In this document: in pieces, positions 23,987 to 32,692 of the stretch
Position numbering within the stretch: the stretch's first letter is position 1
Layout: every line of letters starts with the position of its first letter
From: Actinokineospora bangkokensis
GTDB taxonomy: Bacteria > Actinomycetota > Actinomycetes > Mycobacteriales > Pseudonocardiaceae
Direction of reading: 5' to 3'
Length of the DNA stretch: 64,000 nucleotides
NCBI RefSeq assembly: GCF_001940455.1
Contig: NZ_MKQR01000009.1
Span: 369,873-433,872, forward strand
Notes under the pieces: generated by a model
The model's input: only the letters and a program-made list of their open reading frames with translations
Databases searched by the model: none
Told to the model about the DNA's origin: nothing
Made by a program: the position numbers and the translations under genes

Positions 23987-25084
23987 GTGGACCAGGACCA
24001 GGTGCGCCCCGTGCTCGACGCGCGCGGCCCGTTCGCGTCGGTGTTCTGGGAGGACTCGTTCAACACCGAGGACGCGGCCAGGCAGCTCGACCTGAAGTCC
24101 CGGGAGATCGCCGCCGGGTTGGGGGAGCAGGGGGCGGACGAGGCGACGATCGATGCGGTGGTGACGGCGGTCCTGGACGGGGATCACCCGGTGGGGGCGG
24201 GTGGTCGGGGTGTGGTGGCCGCGCAGGGGCGGGTGCTGCTCGACCAGCGGTTGGCGGCGCCGCCCGCGCGGCAGGTCGCGCGGGTGTCGGAGTTGCCGTA
24301 CCTGCTGCCGTTCATCTCGCACGGCGGCGCCGGGGTGTCGTACGTGGTGGTGGCCGTGGACCACCGGGGGGCGGACCTGGTGGAGCACGACGAGCACGGG
24401 CGTGAGGTCGGCAGCGAGACGGTGGCGGGGGAGCAGCACCAGGTGCACCACGTGCGCGGGGGTGGGTTCGCGCACGCGAGCATGCGGGGCAACGTCGACG
24501 AGGCGCGGGACCAGAACCTGGTGGAGGTGGCCGAGCGGGTGGCCGAGCGGGTGGGTCGGTCGCGGCCAGGGCGGGTGTTCCTGGTGGGGGAGCAGCAGTC
24601 GCGGCGGGCGTTGCACGCGAAGCTGCCCCCGGCGGTGCGGGCGATCACCGAGGAGTTGTCAGCGGGGGGTCGGGCGGCGGGGGCGGGCCGGGATGAGGTG
24701 GAGCGGGAGATCCGGGAGGCGTTGGCGCGGTACCGGTTGGCGGGGTACGAGGAGTTGGCCGAGCGGTTCCGGATGGGGGTGGGGCGCGCGGACGGGTTGG
24801 CGGTGACGGGGTTGGACGAGGTGGCCCGTGCGCTGTCGGAGGCCAATGTGGACACCGCGTTGATCGGTGACCCGGGGGACGCCGAGGTGTGGGTGGGGGC
24901 GTCGCCGGGGGAGATCGCGGTGGACGAGGGCGCGTTGCGGGCGTTCGGGGTGGGGTCGCGGCGGAAGCTGCGGGCGGATGAGGCGTTGCCGTGGATGGCG
25001 TTGGTGTCGGGTGCGTCGGTGGCGGTGCTCGACGAGCGGGTGGACCTCGACGGCGGGGTGGGGGCGTTGTTGCGCCACTCCTGA
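23987..25084 (+). CDS. Rv2629-like bacterial eRF1-domain (baeRF) protein
   Basis: 365 residues resembling Rv2629 of Mycobacterium and related baeRF/Vms1-like proteins, which are distant relatives of translation termination factor eRF1. Typical blocks are PYLLPFISHGGAGVSYVVVAVDHRGADLVEHDE, VRGGGFAHASMRGNVDEARDQNLVEVAERVAERV, and a C-terminal ADEALPWMALVSGASVAVLDERVDLDGGVGALLRH. Roles proposed for the family are in stalled-ribosome or hypoxia responses; the function is not settled. AGGAG at 23975-23980 supports GTG 23987. Divergent from the PGM1-like ligase. Confidence 0.8.
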   Translation: MDQDQVRPVLDARGPFASVFWEDSFNTEDAARQLDLKSREIAAGLGEQGADEATIDAVVTAVLDGDHPVGAGGRGVVAAQGRVLLDQRLAAPPARQVARVSELPYLLPFISHGGAGVSYVVVAVDHRGADLVEHDEHGREVGSETVAGEQHQVHHVRGGGFAHASMRGNVDEARDQNLVEVAERVAERVGRSRPGRVFLVGEQQSRRALHAKLPPAVRAITEELSAGGRAAGAGRDEVEREIREALARYRLAGYEELAERFRMGVGRADGLAVTGLDEVARALSEANVDTALIGDPGDAEVWVGASPGEIAVDEGALRAFGVGSRRKLRADEALPWMALVSGASVAVLDERVDLDGGVGALLRHS

Positions 25085-25140
25085 GGTCCGCGGCGGGTCG
25101 CCGGGCGGGTGCGGGTCGGGCCCCGTACCCGCCCGGGTGG

Positions 25141-25782
25141 TTACGCCTGGGCCGGTACGCGCACCGGCGCGCCGGTCCTGGCGACGACCTCGGCCGCGGT
25201 GACCCCGGGGGCGGTCTCGACCAGGACCAGGCCGTCGGGGGTGACGTCGAGGACGGCCAGGTCGGTGATGACGCGGTCGACGACGCCGGTGCCGGTCAGC
25301 GGCAGGGTGCAGCGCTCGACGAGCTTGGGGGTGCCGTCCTTGGCGACGTGGTCGGTGAGCACGACGACGCGGCGGGCGCCGACGACGAGGTCCATCGCCC
25401 CGCCCATGCCCTTGACCAGGGCGCCGGGGATGGTCCAATTGGCCAGGTCGCCGGTGGCGCCGACCTGCAGGGCGCCGAGCAGGGCCAGGTCGACGTGCCC
25501 GCCGCGGATCATGGCGAAGGAGGCGGCGGAGTCGAAGAAGCTGGCGCCCGGCACGGTGGTGACGGTTTGCTTGCCCGCGTTGACCAGGTCGGGGTCCTCG
25601 TCGCCGTCGAGGGGGAAGGGGCCGAGGCCGAGGATGCCGTTCTCGCTCTGCAGGGTGACGCGGACGCCGTCGGGGACGTGGTTGGCGACCAGGGTGGGGA
25701 TGCCGATGCCGAGGTTGACGCAGGTGCCGTCGCGCAGTTCGCGGGCGGCGACGGCGGCCATCTGCTCGCGGGTCCAGCTCAC
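25141..25782 (-). CDS. 3-oxoacid CoA-transferase subunit B
   Basis: 213 residues. The catalytic glutamate lies in [13 protein letters not shown], and [17 protein letters not shown] and [27 protein letters not shown] are standard family-I CoA-transferase blocks. It transfers CoA from succinyl-CoA to a 3-oxoacid such as 3-oxoadipate or acetoacetate. The GTG start has AGGAGG 7 bases upstream and overlaps the TGA of subunit A (25779-25782). Whether it belongs to the beta-ketoadipate pathway (pcaJ) or to ketone-body use cannot be decided; the divergent IclR regulator favours aromatic catabolism. Confidence 0.9.
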   Translation of the reverse strand: MSWTREQMAAVAARELRDGTCVNLGIGIPTLVANHVPDGVRVTLQSENGILGLGPFPLDGDEDPDLVNAGKQTVTTVPGASFFDSAASFAMIRGGHVDLALLGALQVGATGDLANWTIPGALVKGMGGAMDLVVGARRVVVLTDHVAKDGTPKLVERCTLPLTGTGVVDRVITDLAVLDVTPDGLVLVETAPGVTAAEVVARTGAPVRVPAQA

Positions 25783-26489
25783 GCGGTCACCTCCTGGCGG
25801 GCGCGCACGGTGCGCTTTTCGATGTGCTTGGCCCGCGGGGTGGCGGGGATGACGCGGTGGGCGTGGATGGCGGGGGTGATGACGACCTCCGGGTCGAGGT
25901 GGTCGTCGAGCAGGACCTCGGCCTCGACGGCCACGACGCGGCCGCAGGTGGCCACGAGGGGGTTGAAGTTGCGGGAGCTGCGCCGGTAGACGAGGTTGCC
26001 CGCCGCGTCGGCGGTGTGGGCGTGGACCAGGGACAGGTCGGCGGTGATGGCGCGTTCGCGCACGTGCGGGACGCCGTCGAAGTCGGCGTGGGGCTTGCCG
26101 TCGGCGACGGGGGTGCCCACGCCGGTGCGGGTGTAGAAGGCGGCGATGCCCGCGCCGCCCGCGCGCAGCCGTTCGGCGAGGGTGCCCTGGGGGCTGAACT
26201 CGACCTCCAGGGTGCCGTCGAGGTACTGGCGGGCGAACAGGGCGTTCTCCCCGACGTAGGAGGCGACGACCTTGCGGACCTGCCTGGCTTCGAGCAGCAG
26301 GCCCAGGCCCTTGCCGTCGACGCCCATGTTGTTGGACACCACGGTCAGGCCGGTGACGCCGGAGTCGCGGACGGCTTCGATGAGGTCGTGGGGGTTGCCG
26401 GTGAGCCCGAAGCCGCCCACGGCGATGGTCATGCCGTCGCGCAGCACGCCGTCCAGTGCCGCCGCTGCGGTGTCGTACCTTCTCGACAC
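25779..26489 (-). CDS. 3-oxoacid CoA-transferase subunit A
   Basis: 236 residues. The N-terminal [23 protein letters not shown] is the glycine-rich CoA-binding loop of subunit A, followed by [20 protein letters not shown] and [38 protein letters not shown] 26489 has AGGAG 6 bases upstream. It forms a two-gene operon with subunit B and is divergent from an IclR regulator that probably controls it through the shared intergenic region. Confidence 0.9.
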   Translation of the reverse strand: MSRRYDTAAAALDGVLRDGMTIAVGGFGLTGNPHDLIEAVRDSGVTGLTVVSNNMGVDGKGLGLLLEARQVRKVVASYVGENALFARQYLDGTLEVEFSPQGTLAERLRAGGAGIAAFYTRTGVGTPVADGKPHADFDGVPHVRERAITADLSLVHAHTADAAGNLVYRRSSRNFNPLVATCGRVVAVEAEVLLDDHLDPEVVITPAIHAHRVIPATPRAKHIEKRTVRARQEVTA

Positions 26490-26505
26490 GCCTGTCTCCT
26501 CTCCG

Positions 26506-26628
26506 CTGGGTGGACGCTGCGGAACTGAACCGGTCGGCGTGGGATGCCGTCAACGGCAGGGAGTGTGGTGGGACGGTTCCTCTCGCTCGGTGGACGTCGT
26601 GGACCTCGGCGTTCACTGGGTGGACGCT
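26506..26628. promoter_or_regulatory. Repeated operator-like elements between CoA-transferase and IclR genes
   Basis: The 13-mer CTGGGTGGACGCT occurs exactly twice (26506-26518 and 26616-26628), and a related CTCGGTGGACGTC lies at 26586-26598. One copy is close to each divergent start codon. They are candidate IclR binding sites for joint control. Confidence 0.5.
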
Positions 26629-26639
26629 AGGGTGGTGGC

Positions 26640-27398
26640 ATGGCCGAGCCGCCCAACCACGTGATCGGGCGCATCGCCGCCGTGCTGCGGGCGCTGTCGT
26701 CGGCCCCGGGTGGCGCGAGCACGTCGCGGCTGGCGGGGGTCACCGGGTTGGCCCGGCCGACCGCCCACCGGTTGCTGGTGTCGCTGGCCCAGGAGGGGTA
26801 TGTCGACCGCGACCAGCGCGACGGGCGGTGGTTCCTGGGCCCGGAGCTGTACGTGCTGGGTGGGGCGGCGGCGCACCGGTACGACGTGAGCGGGCACGCG
26901 CGCGCCGCGGTGCACCGGTTGGCGGCGGCGACGGGGGAGAGCGCGTTCTTCTCCGCCCGGCGCGGGGAGGAGACGGTGTGCCTGCTGCGCGAGGACGGGG
27001 ACTTCCCGATCCGGTCGTTCGTGCTGTTCGAGGGTGCCCGGTTCCCGCTGGGTGTCGTCTCGGCCGGTCTGGTGGTGCTGGCCATGCTCGACGACCGGGA
27101 GGTGGCGTCCTACCTGGACCGGGTCGACCTCACCGGGCGGTGGGGCGCGCAGCACTCGGCGGAGCGGGTGCGCGAGCGGGTGGAGCGGACCCGCGCGCTC
27201 GGCTACGCGGTCAACCCGGGCCTGGTGGTGGAGGGCAGTTGGGGGATGGCGGCGGCGGTGTTCGACCGGGCCGGGCACCCGGCGTGGGCGTTGACGCTGA
27301 CCGGGGTGGAGTCCCGCTTCCGCGCCGATCGCAGGCCGCAGTTGGGGGCGCTGCTGCTGCGCGAGGCGCACGCGCTGACCACAGCGCTGCGTTCGTGA
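26640..27398 (+). CDS. IclR-family transcriptional regulator
   Basis: 252 residues. The N-terminal winged helix is clear ([50 protein letters not shown]). The C-terminal effector domain (about residues 80-250) has [20 protein letters not shown] and a final GVESRF. IclR proteins commonly regulate aromatic-acid and 3-oxoacid catabolism. It lies head to head with the CoA-transferase operon, about 150 bp away, and is followed by the MFS transporter gene on the opposite strand. Confidence 0.88.
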   Translation: MAEPPNHVIGRIAAVLRALSSAPGGASTSRLAGVTGLARPTAHRLLVSLAQEGYVDRDQRDGRWFLGPELYVLGGAAAHRYDVSGHARAAVHRLAAATGESAFFSARRGEETVCLLREDGDFPIRSFVLFEGARFPLGVVSAGLVVLAMLDDREVASYLDRVDLTGRWGAQHSAERVRERVERTRALGYAVNPGLVVEGSWGMAAAVFDRAGHPAWALTLTGVESRFRADRRPQLGALLLREAHALTTALRS

Positions 27399-27456
27399 AG
27401 CAGCGGGCGGAACGCGGCGCGATGGGCGGGGCAGCGGGCCGGGCCACGGGAGGCGG

Positions 27457-28776
27457 TCAGGCGGGGGTGGTGGCGACCTCGTCGGCCAGCACCGGCAGGC
27501 GCCTGCACCACGCCGCCGCGCCGATGGCCAGCAGGCCCGACGCCGACATCAGGGCCGCGGCGGGCCAGAACGCGCCGCCGGTGGTCTTGACCAGGTAGCT
27601 GACCAGGATGGGCAGCAGACCGCCGCCCACCACCGCCGCCAGCTGGTAGGCGGTGGAGATGCCGGTGTAGCGCACGTTCGCCGGGAACAGCCGGGCCACC
27701 AGGGCGGGCACGGCGGCGATGGCGGCGGAGTTGAAGACGAAGTTCACCGATACCGCCACCACGAGGCCCGCGGTGCCGCCGGACTCCGCGATGAGGAACG
27801 CGGGGAACGCCCACAGCGCCACCAGGACCCCGCTCAGCGCGGTGAACCCGCTGGGCTCGTGCCGGTCGAGCCTGCGGCCGAAGGCGTACAGGGCGACCAC
27901 CATCAGCGCCGAGGCGATGATCAGCGCGGTCGTGGCCGCCGACTTGGGCAGCCCGTAGGCGGTCGTGGCCAGGCTGGGCAGGAACGTGGCCACGATGTAC
28001 CCGGCGTGCGGCAGGAAGCTCACCCCGGCCCCCACCAGCACCGCGGGCCAGAACCGGCGCAGCACGTCCACCAGCGGCACCCGCACCACCGCCCGTTCCT
28101 GGCGGGCCGCCAGGAACTGGGTGGTCTCCGACACCCGCAACCGCACGTACAGGCCCACCGCCAGCAGCACCACCGACAGCAGGAACGGCATCCGCCACCC
28201 CCACGCGCGGAACTGCTCGGCGGGCATCAGCTGGAACAGCGCGATCACCCCCGCCGAGGACAGGATCCCCAGCGGGCTGCCGAACATGGGGAACGACCCG
28301 TAGAACGAGCGCTTCTCGCGCGGGGCGTGCTCCACCGCCAGCAGCACCGCGCCGCCCCACTCCCCGCCGACCGCCAGCCCCTGCACGAACCGCAGGGCCA
28401 CCAGCAGCACCGGGGCCAGTACCCCCACCTCGGCGTAGGTGGGCAGCAACCCGACTGCCACCGTCGAGGCGCCCATCAGCACCAGCGACACCACCAGCGC
28501 GCCCCGGCGCCCCCACCGGTCGCCGAAGTGGGCGAACAGCAGCCCGCCGACCGGGCGGGCCAGGAACCCCACCCCGATCGTCGACAGCGCCACCAGCGAG
28601 CTGACCAGCGGGTCGGCCGCCGGGAAGAACAGCGCCCCGAGCACCACGACCACGCTGGTGCTGTAGACGGTGAAGTCGTAGTACTCGATCGTCGTGCCGA
28701 TCAGCGACGCCGCGGCGACCCCGCGCGGGCCCAGCGGCGCCCGGCCCGCCGCGGTCGTGGTGTCCTCGGTGCCCAT
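27457..28776 (-). CDS. MFS transporter, metabolite:H+ symporter (MHS) family
   Basis: 439 residues with 12 predicted transmembrane segments. The MHS hallmarks are GTTIEYYDFTVYST in the first helix, FPAADPLVSSLVALSTIGVGFLARPVGGLLFAHFGDRWGRRGALV across helices 2-3, and RFVQGLAVGGEWGGAVLLAVEHAP. These proton symporters take up organic acids such as citrate, ketoglutarate, proline or shikimate; the substrate here is unknown. I use ATG 28776 rather than an ATG at 28827, since similarity and a purine-rich leader support the shorter form. Convergent with the IclR gene. Confidence 0.85.
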   Translation of the reverse strand: MGTEDTTTAAGRAPLGPRGVAAASLIGTTIEYYDFTVYSTSVVVVLGALFFPAADPLVSSLVALSTIGVGFLARPVGGLLFAHFGDRWGRRGALVVSLVLMGASTVAVGLLPTYAEVGVLAPVLLVALRFVQGLAVGGEWGGAVLLAVEHAPREKRSFYGSFPMFGSPLGILSSAGVIALFQLMPAEQFRAWGWRMPFLLSVVLLAVGLYVRLRVSETTQFLAARQERAVVRVPLVDVLRRFWPAVLVGAGVSFLPHAGYIVATFLPSLATTAYGLPKSAATTALIIASALMVVALYAFGRRLDRHEPSGFTALSGVLVALWAFPAFLIAESGGTAGLVVAVSVNFVFNSAAIAAVPALVARLFPANVRYTGISTAYQLAAVVGGGLLPILVSYLVKTTGGAFWPAAALMSASGLLAIGAAAWCRRLPVLADEVATTPA

Positions 28777-29108
28777 GTCCTCGTGCTCTTCCTCGCCCCG
28801 CGGCCGGGACCCGACCGCCGGGGGCATTCAAGCACCGCGCCCATCCGGGCTGATCGTGGTGGGGCCCGACGCGGCGAGGACCTGGGTGGCGTGGGCGACG
28901 AGCCCGCGGCCCACGACGCCTGCCGGCAGGACCGGCACATCGAGCCGGTCAGCGCTGCTTGTGCGCGACCAGGCCGCTGGACGCTGCGGGCGGGTGGTGC
29001 GTCCCTCGACCAGGTGGTGCTCCGGTGTGCCGCGCGGCGCGCAGGCGGGCCGACGCGCGGTGGCCCGCTAGCTTGCGGCCAGCCACCCCGCCGAACCCGG
29101 AGGTTCCC
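28777..29108. other. Intergenic stretch without a visible gene
   Basis: About 330 bp between the divergent MFS and PNPOx-fold genes. Open frames run through it but none has a ribosome-binding site or recognisable similarity. No strong dyad was noticed; it should hold both promoters. Confidence 0.4.
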
Positions 29109-29567
29109 GTGACCACGACCGAGCATCGCGTGCCCGAGGTCGAGGCCGCCGTCCGCGACACCCTCGCCGCCCACAAGTCGCTGTACCTGGCCACCGCGGG
29201 CAGCTCGGGCCCCTGGGCGGGCGGGGTGTACTTCGCGGAGGTCGACCCGTTCACTCTCGCCGTGGTGCTGGAGGAGCGCGGCCGGACCCTGGCCGCGGTG
29301 CGGGAGAACCCGCAGGTCGCCGTGGTGGTGTCCACCGGGTCCCCGGCGCAGCCGTTCCTGCAGGCCCGCGCGGAGGCCGAGGTGGTGACCGGCGAGCGGG
29401 ACGCCGACGTGCGCGCCCGGCTGCTGGCCAAGGTGCCCGAGTGCGCGCCGTTCCTGGGGTTCCCGATCGCCGCGGTGCACCTGTCGGTGCGAGCCTGGCG
29501 GATCACCGACCTGGACCGGGGGTGGTTGCCCGGCCGCGAGCTGGCGGCGGTCACCGACCCGCGGTGA
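29109..29567 (+). CDS. Pyridoxamine 5'-phosphate oxidase-fold protein
   Basis: 152 residues with the split-barrel flavin-binding pattern: AHKSLYLATAGSSGPWAGGVYFAEVDPFTLAVVLEERGRTLAAVRENPQVAVVVS, then FLQARAEAEVVTG. The family binds FMN, F420 or heme; residues here do not decide which. GGAGG upstream fixes GTG 29109. Its 3' end overlaps the TetR gene on the other strand by 17 bp. Confidence 0.8.
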   Translation: MTTTEHRVPEVEAAVRDTLAAHKSLYLATAGSSGPWAGGVYFAEVDPFTLAVVLEERGRTLAAVRENPQVAVVVSTGSPAQPFLQARAEAEVVTGERDADVRARLLAKVPECAPFLGFPIAAVHLSVRAWRITDLDRGWLPGRELAAVTDPR

Positions 29568-30120
29568 GCCCCACCAGCTCGTCCAGGACCCAGTCCGCCA
29601 CCTGCGCGAACGAGCGCCGCTCGTCCTCGTGCAGCCAGCGGGTGAAGGCGATCGCGAACACCGTCATGCCCGACTCGGCGGCCAGGGTGGCCGCCGGTTC
29701 GGGCACCCCGCGCCCGCGCAGGGCGGCCGCGATGGCCTCGGCGATGGTGGCCAGCTTGTGCCGCTCGCGCTCGCGCAGCGCCGGGACCGCGTCGACCACG
29801 GCCTGCCGGGCGCGCGAGCGGGGGCGGCGCTCGTCGGGGAAGTAGTCGGCGGACGAGCGCAGCGCGTGCTCGACCACCCGCATCGGCGGGGCGTCCGCGG
29901 GGGCGGCGGCCACCCCGTCGAGGAAGCAGGACAGCAGTTGGTCCTGCCCGTGGAACAGCACCTCGCGCTTGTCGCTGAAGTGGCGGAAGAAGGTGCGCTC
30001 GGTGAGCCCGACGGCGGCGGCGATCTCGGCGGCGGTGGTCTGCTCGAAGCCGCGGGTGGCGAACAGCTCCAGCGCCGCCTGCTGCATCCGCTCCGCGGTC
30101 CCGGGTTCCCAACGCGCCAT
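29551..30120 (-). CDS. TetR-family transcriptional regulator
   Basis: 189 residues. The DNA-binding domain is residues 8-55: RMQQAALELFATRGFEQTTAAEIAAAVGLTERTFFRHFSDKREVLF. The C-terminal helical domain (about 75-185) resembles the TetR_C group of Streptomyces regulators. It is divergent from an NAD-dependent reductase gene, with a large dyad between them that is very probably its operator. Confidence 0.88.
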   Translation of the reverse strand: MARWEPGTAERMQQAALELFATRGFEQTTAAEIAAAVGLTERTFFRHFSDKREVLFHGQDQLLSCFLDGVAAAPADAPPMRVVEHALRSSADYFPDERRPRSRARQAVVDAVPALRERERHKLATIAEAIAAALRGRGVPEPAATLAAESGMTVFAIAFTRWLHEDERRSFAQVADWVLDELVGLTAGR

Positions 30121-30174
30121 GCCCGCGAGTCTAGTGCCGCACGACGCTGATGACAGCGGCTGACATTGCGAGTA

Positions 30175-30228
30175 CGGTGATGTCCGTGGCTGACGTCAGT
30201 CGCAGACATCACCGCACAGACATCACCG
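30175..30228. promoter_or_regulatory. TetR operator region with nested palindromes
   Basis: CGGTGATGTC (30175-30184) and GACATCACCG (30205-30214) are perfect inverted repeats exactly concentric with a central palindrome CTGACGTCAG (30190-30199). A further copy of the right half-site, CAGACATCACCG, follows at 30217-30228, 14 bp downstream. The cluster lies between the TetR and SDR start codons. Confidence 0.75.
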
Positions 30229-30244
30229 AACGGGAGAGACCCCC

Positions 30245-31132
30245 ATGCGCGTATTCGTCACCGGCGCCTCCGGCTGGATCGGCACCGCCGTCGTCGACGA
30301 CCTGCTCGCCGCGGGCCACCAGGTCACCGGCCTGGTCCGCACCCCGACCGCCGAGGCCGCGCTGGCCGCCAAGGGCGCCACCCCCCACCGCGGCGACCTC
30401 GACGACCTCGACGGCCTGCGCGCGGGCGCCCGCGCCGCCGACGCGGTCGTCCACCTGGCCAACAAGCACGACTGGGCCGACCCGGCGGGCACCAACGCCG
30501 CCGAGCGCGCCGCCACCGCCACCCTCGGCGACGCCCTCGCGGGCACCGGCAAGCCCCTGCTGCTGGCCTCCGGCGTCGCGGCCCTGGCCCAGGGCAGGCC
30601 CGCCACCGAGGACGACCCGTCGCCCTTCCACGGCCCCGACTCCGCCCGCGGCGGCAGCGAGAACCTGGCCCTGGACCACGCCGAGCGGGGCGTGCGCGCG
30701 GTCGCCGTGCGCTTCTCGCCCACCGTCCACGGCGCGGGCGACCACGGCTTCGTCGCCATCCTCACGGCCATCGCCAAGGAGAAGGGCGTCTCGGGCTACC
30801 CCGGCGACGGCACCAACCGGTGGGCCGCGGTGCACCGCTCCGACGCCGCCCGCCTGGTCACCCTCGGCCTCACCGGCGCCCCCGCGGGTGCCCGCCTGCA
30901 CGCCGTGGCCGAGGAGGGCGTGCCCACCCGCGAGATCGCCGAGGCCATCGGCCGCGCCCACGGACTGCCCACCGCCCCCATCGAGGACGCCGAGGCGCAC
31001 TGGGGCTGGATCGGCCGGTACTTCGCCATGGACCTGGCCGCCACCGCCAAGATCACCCGCGACCTGCTCGACTGGACGCCCACCGGGCCCACCCTGATCG
31101 CCGACATCGACGCGGGCGGCTACCCCGGCTGA
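30245..31132 (+). CDS. NAD(P)-dependent SDR/epimerase family oxidoreductase
   Basis: 295 residues with an N-terminal VTGASGWIGTAVVDDLLAAGH Rossmann motif, extended-SDR type. The usual YxxxK active site is altered (the segment reads GGSENLALDHAERG), so it may act as an atypical or binding-only member. GGGAG at 30232-30236 precedes ATG 30245. Divergent from, and probably repressed by, the TetR protein next door. TetR-SDR pairs of this kind often respond to electrophiles or antibiotics; that is inference. Confidence 0.8.
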   Translation: MRVFVTGASGWIGTAVVDDLLAAGHQVTGLVRTPTAEAALAAKGATPHRGDLDDLDGLRAGARAADAVVHLANKHDWADPAGTNAAERAATATLGDALAGTGKPLLLASGVAALAQGRPATEDDPSPFHGPDSARGGSENLALDHAERGVRAVAVRFSPTVHGAGDHGFVAILTAIAKEKGVSGYPGDGTNRWAAVHRSDAARLVTLGLTGAPAGARLHAVAEEGVPTREIAEAIGRAHGLPTAPIEDAEAHWGWIGRYFAMDLAATAKITRDLLDWTPTGPTLIADIDAGGYPG

Positions 31133-31422
31133 GGGCCCGCCCACGACCGGGGCGGGCGGCCTCGCCGCGCGCGGCCGCCGCACCCGGTCCTGGGCGCCCC
31201 GCCCACCTCCGCAGCCCAGCACCGCCACCCGCAACCCCGCCGGGCACCTCGTGCGGGGCTCGGGCCCACCGCGGCGACCCTCGACGGCGCCCACCGCCGC
31301 CTCCGGCCACCGGGTCGCCCCGGCCCAGCGGCGGCAGCCGCACACCCGATCAGCCCCTCCCGGAGCCCCGCGGGGCCGCATCACGGTCCGTGACTGGACC
31401 TGCGCGCGGCGCTGCGGGCACG

Positions 31423-32640
31423 ATGGGGGAGGTGCGGCCGCCGCGCACCCCCGCCACCCGGAGGAGGGCCACGCTGAGCGCCGCGCGACCCGCCCTGCCC
31501 CGCTCCGCCGAGGTCGTCGTCATCGGTGGTGGCGCCATCGGCACCAGCGCCGCCTTCCACCTCGCCGAGGCCGGGGTCACCGACGTCGTGCTGCTGGAGC
31601 GCGACACCCTCGGCGCCGGGTCCACCAGCAAGGCCGCCGGGGGCGTGCGCGCCCAGTTCTCCGACCCGGTCAACGTCGAACTCGGCGCGCGCAGCCTCGC
31701 CGCCTACACCCGCTTCGAGCAGCGCCCCGGGCAGCGCATCGACCTGCACCAGGTCGGCTACCTGTTCCTGCTCTCGACGCCGGACGACGTCGCCGCCTTC
31801 GAGCGCGACATCGCCCTGCAGAACTCCCTCGGCGTGCCCAGCCGCCTGCTCGACCCCGCCGAGGCCGCCGCGCTCAGCCCGCTGATCAGCACCGAGGGGC
31901 TGCTCGCCGCGGCGTTCTCCCCCGACGACGGGCACTGCACCCCGGAATCGGTGGTGCTCGGATACGCCACCGCCGCCCGCGCGCTCGGCGCCACCCTGCT
32001 CACCGGGGTCACCGCCACCGGCATCGATGTGGTCGGCGACCAGGCCAGGGTCGTGCGCACCGACCACGGTCCCATCACCGCGGGCACGGTCATCTGCGCC
32101 GCGGGCGCCTGGTCGCGAGAGGTCGGGCAGTGGATCGGCACCGACCTGCCGGTCACCCCCGTCAAGCGGCAGACGATCTTCACCGAGCCGCTGCCCGACC
32201 TGCCCGACCGGGTGCCGTTCACCATCGACTTCAGCACCTCCTTCTACTTCCACCGCGAGGGCCGCGGGCTGCTCATGGGCCTGTCCGACCCCGACCAGGC
32301 ACCCGGGTTCGACCTCGCCTACACCCCGGGGTGGCTGCCCCGGCTCGGCGCCGCGCTGGCCGCCCGCACCCCCGCCCTGCTCGACGTGGGCCTGGTCGAC
32401 GGGTGGGCGGGGCTCTACGAGGTCACCCCCGACCACAACGCCCTCATCGGGCGCAGCACCACCACCCCCAACGCCCTGTACGCCACGGGGTTCTCCGGCC
32501 ACGGGTTCCTGCAGGCCCCCGCCGTCGGGGAGGTCCTGCGCGACCTGCACCTGGGCCGCGACCCCGCCGTCGACACCGGCCCGCTCAGCGCCGACCGCTT
32601 CCGCGGCGGCACCGCCCGCCCCGAGTCCCACGTCGTGTGA
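31423..32640 (+). CDS. FAD-dependent amine oxidase (DAO family), possible L-pipecolate oxidase
   Basis: 405 residues from ATG 31423. The FAD motif is VVVIGGGAIGTSAAFHLAEAG, and the flavin-proximal STSKAAGGVRAQFSDP and C-terminal GWAGLYEVTPDHNALIG and ATGFSGHGFLQAPAVGE are typical of sarcosine oxidase/DAO-family enzymes. The start is uncertain: ATG 31423 has no ribosome-binding site, while a CTG at 31474 lies 5 bases after GGAGGAGGG (31460-31468), so a 388-residue product from CTG is possible. First gene of a run with HglS and an ALDH7-type dehydrogenase. That context makes L-pipecolate oxidase (AmaA-like) the best specific guess; other secondary amino acids remain possible. Confidence 0.75.
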   Translation: MGEVRPPRTPATRRRATLSAARPALPRSAEVVVIGGGAIGTSAAFHLAEAGVTDVVLLERDTLGAGSTSKAAGGVRAQFSDPVNVELGARSLAAYTRFEQRPGQRIDLHQVGYLFLLSTPDDVAAFERDIALQNSLGVPSRLLDPAEAAALSPLISTEGLLAAAFSPDDGHCTPESVVLGYATAARALGATLLTGVTATGIDVVGDQARVVRTDHGPITAGTVICAAGAWSREVGQWIGTDLPVTPVKRQTIFTEPLPDLPDRVPFTIDFSTSFYFHREGRGLLMGLSDPDQAPGFDLAYTPGWLPRLGAALAARTPALLDVGLVDGWAGLYEVTPDHNALIGRSTTTPNALYATGFSGHGFLQAPAVGEVLRDLHLGRDPAVDTGPLSADRFRGGTARPESHVV

Positions 32641-32692
32641 CCCGGGCCCGCGCGCGGACCCGACCACCGCAAGCACCCGGGAAAGGGGTGGC

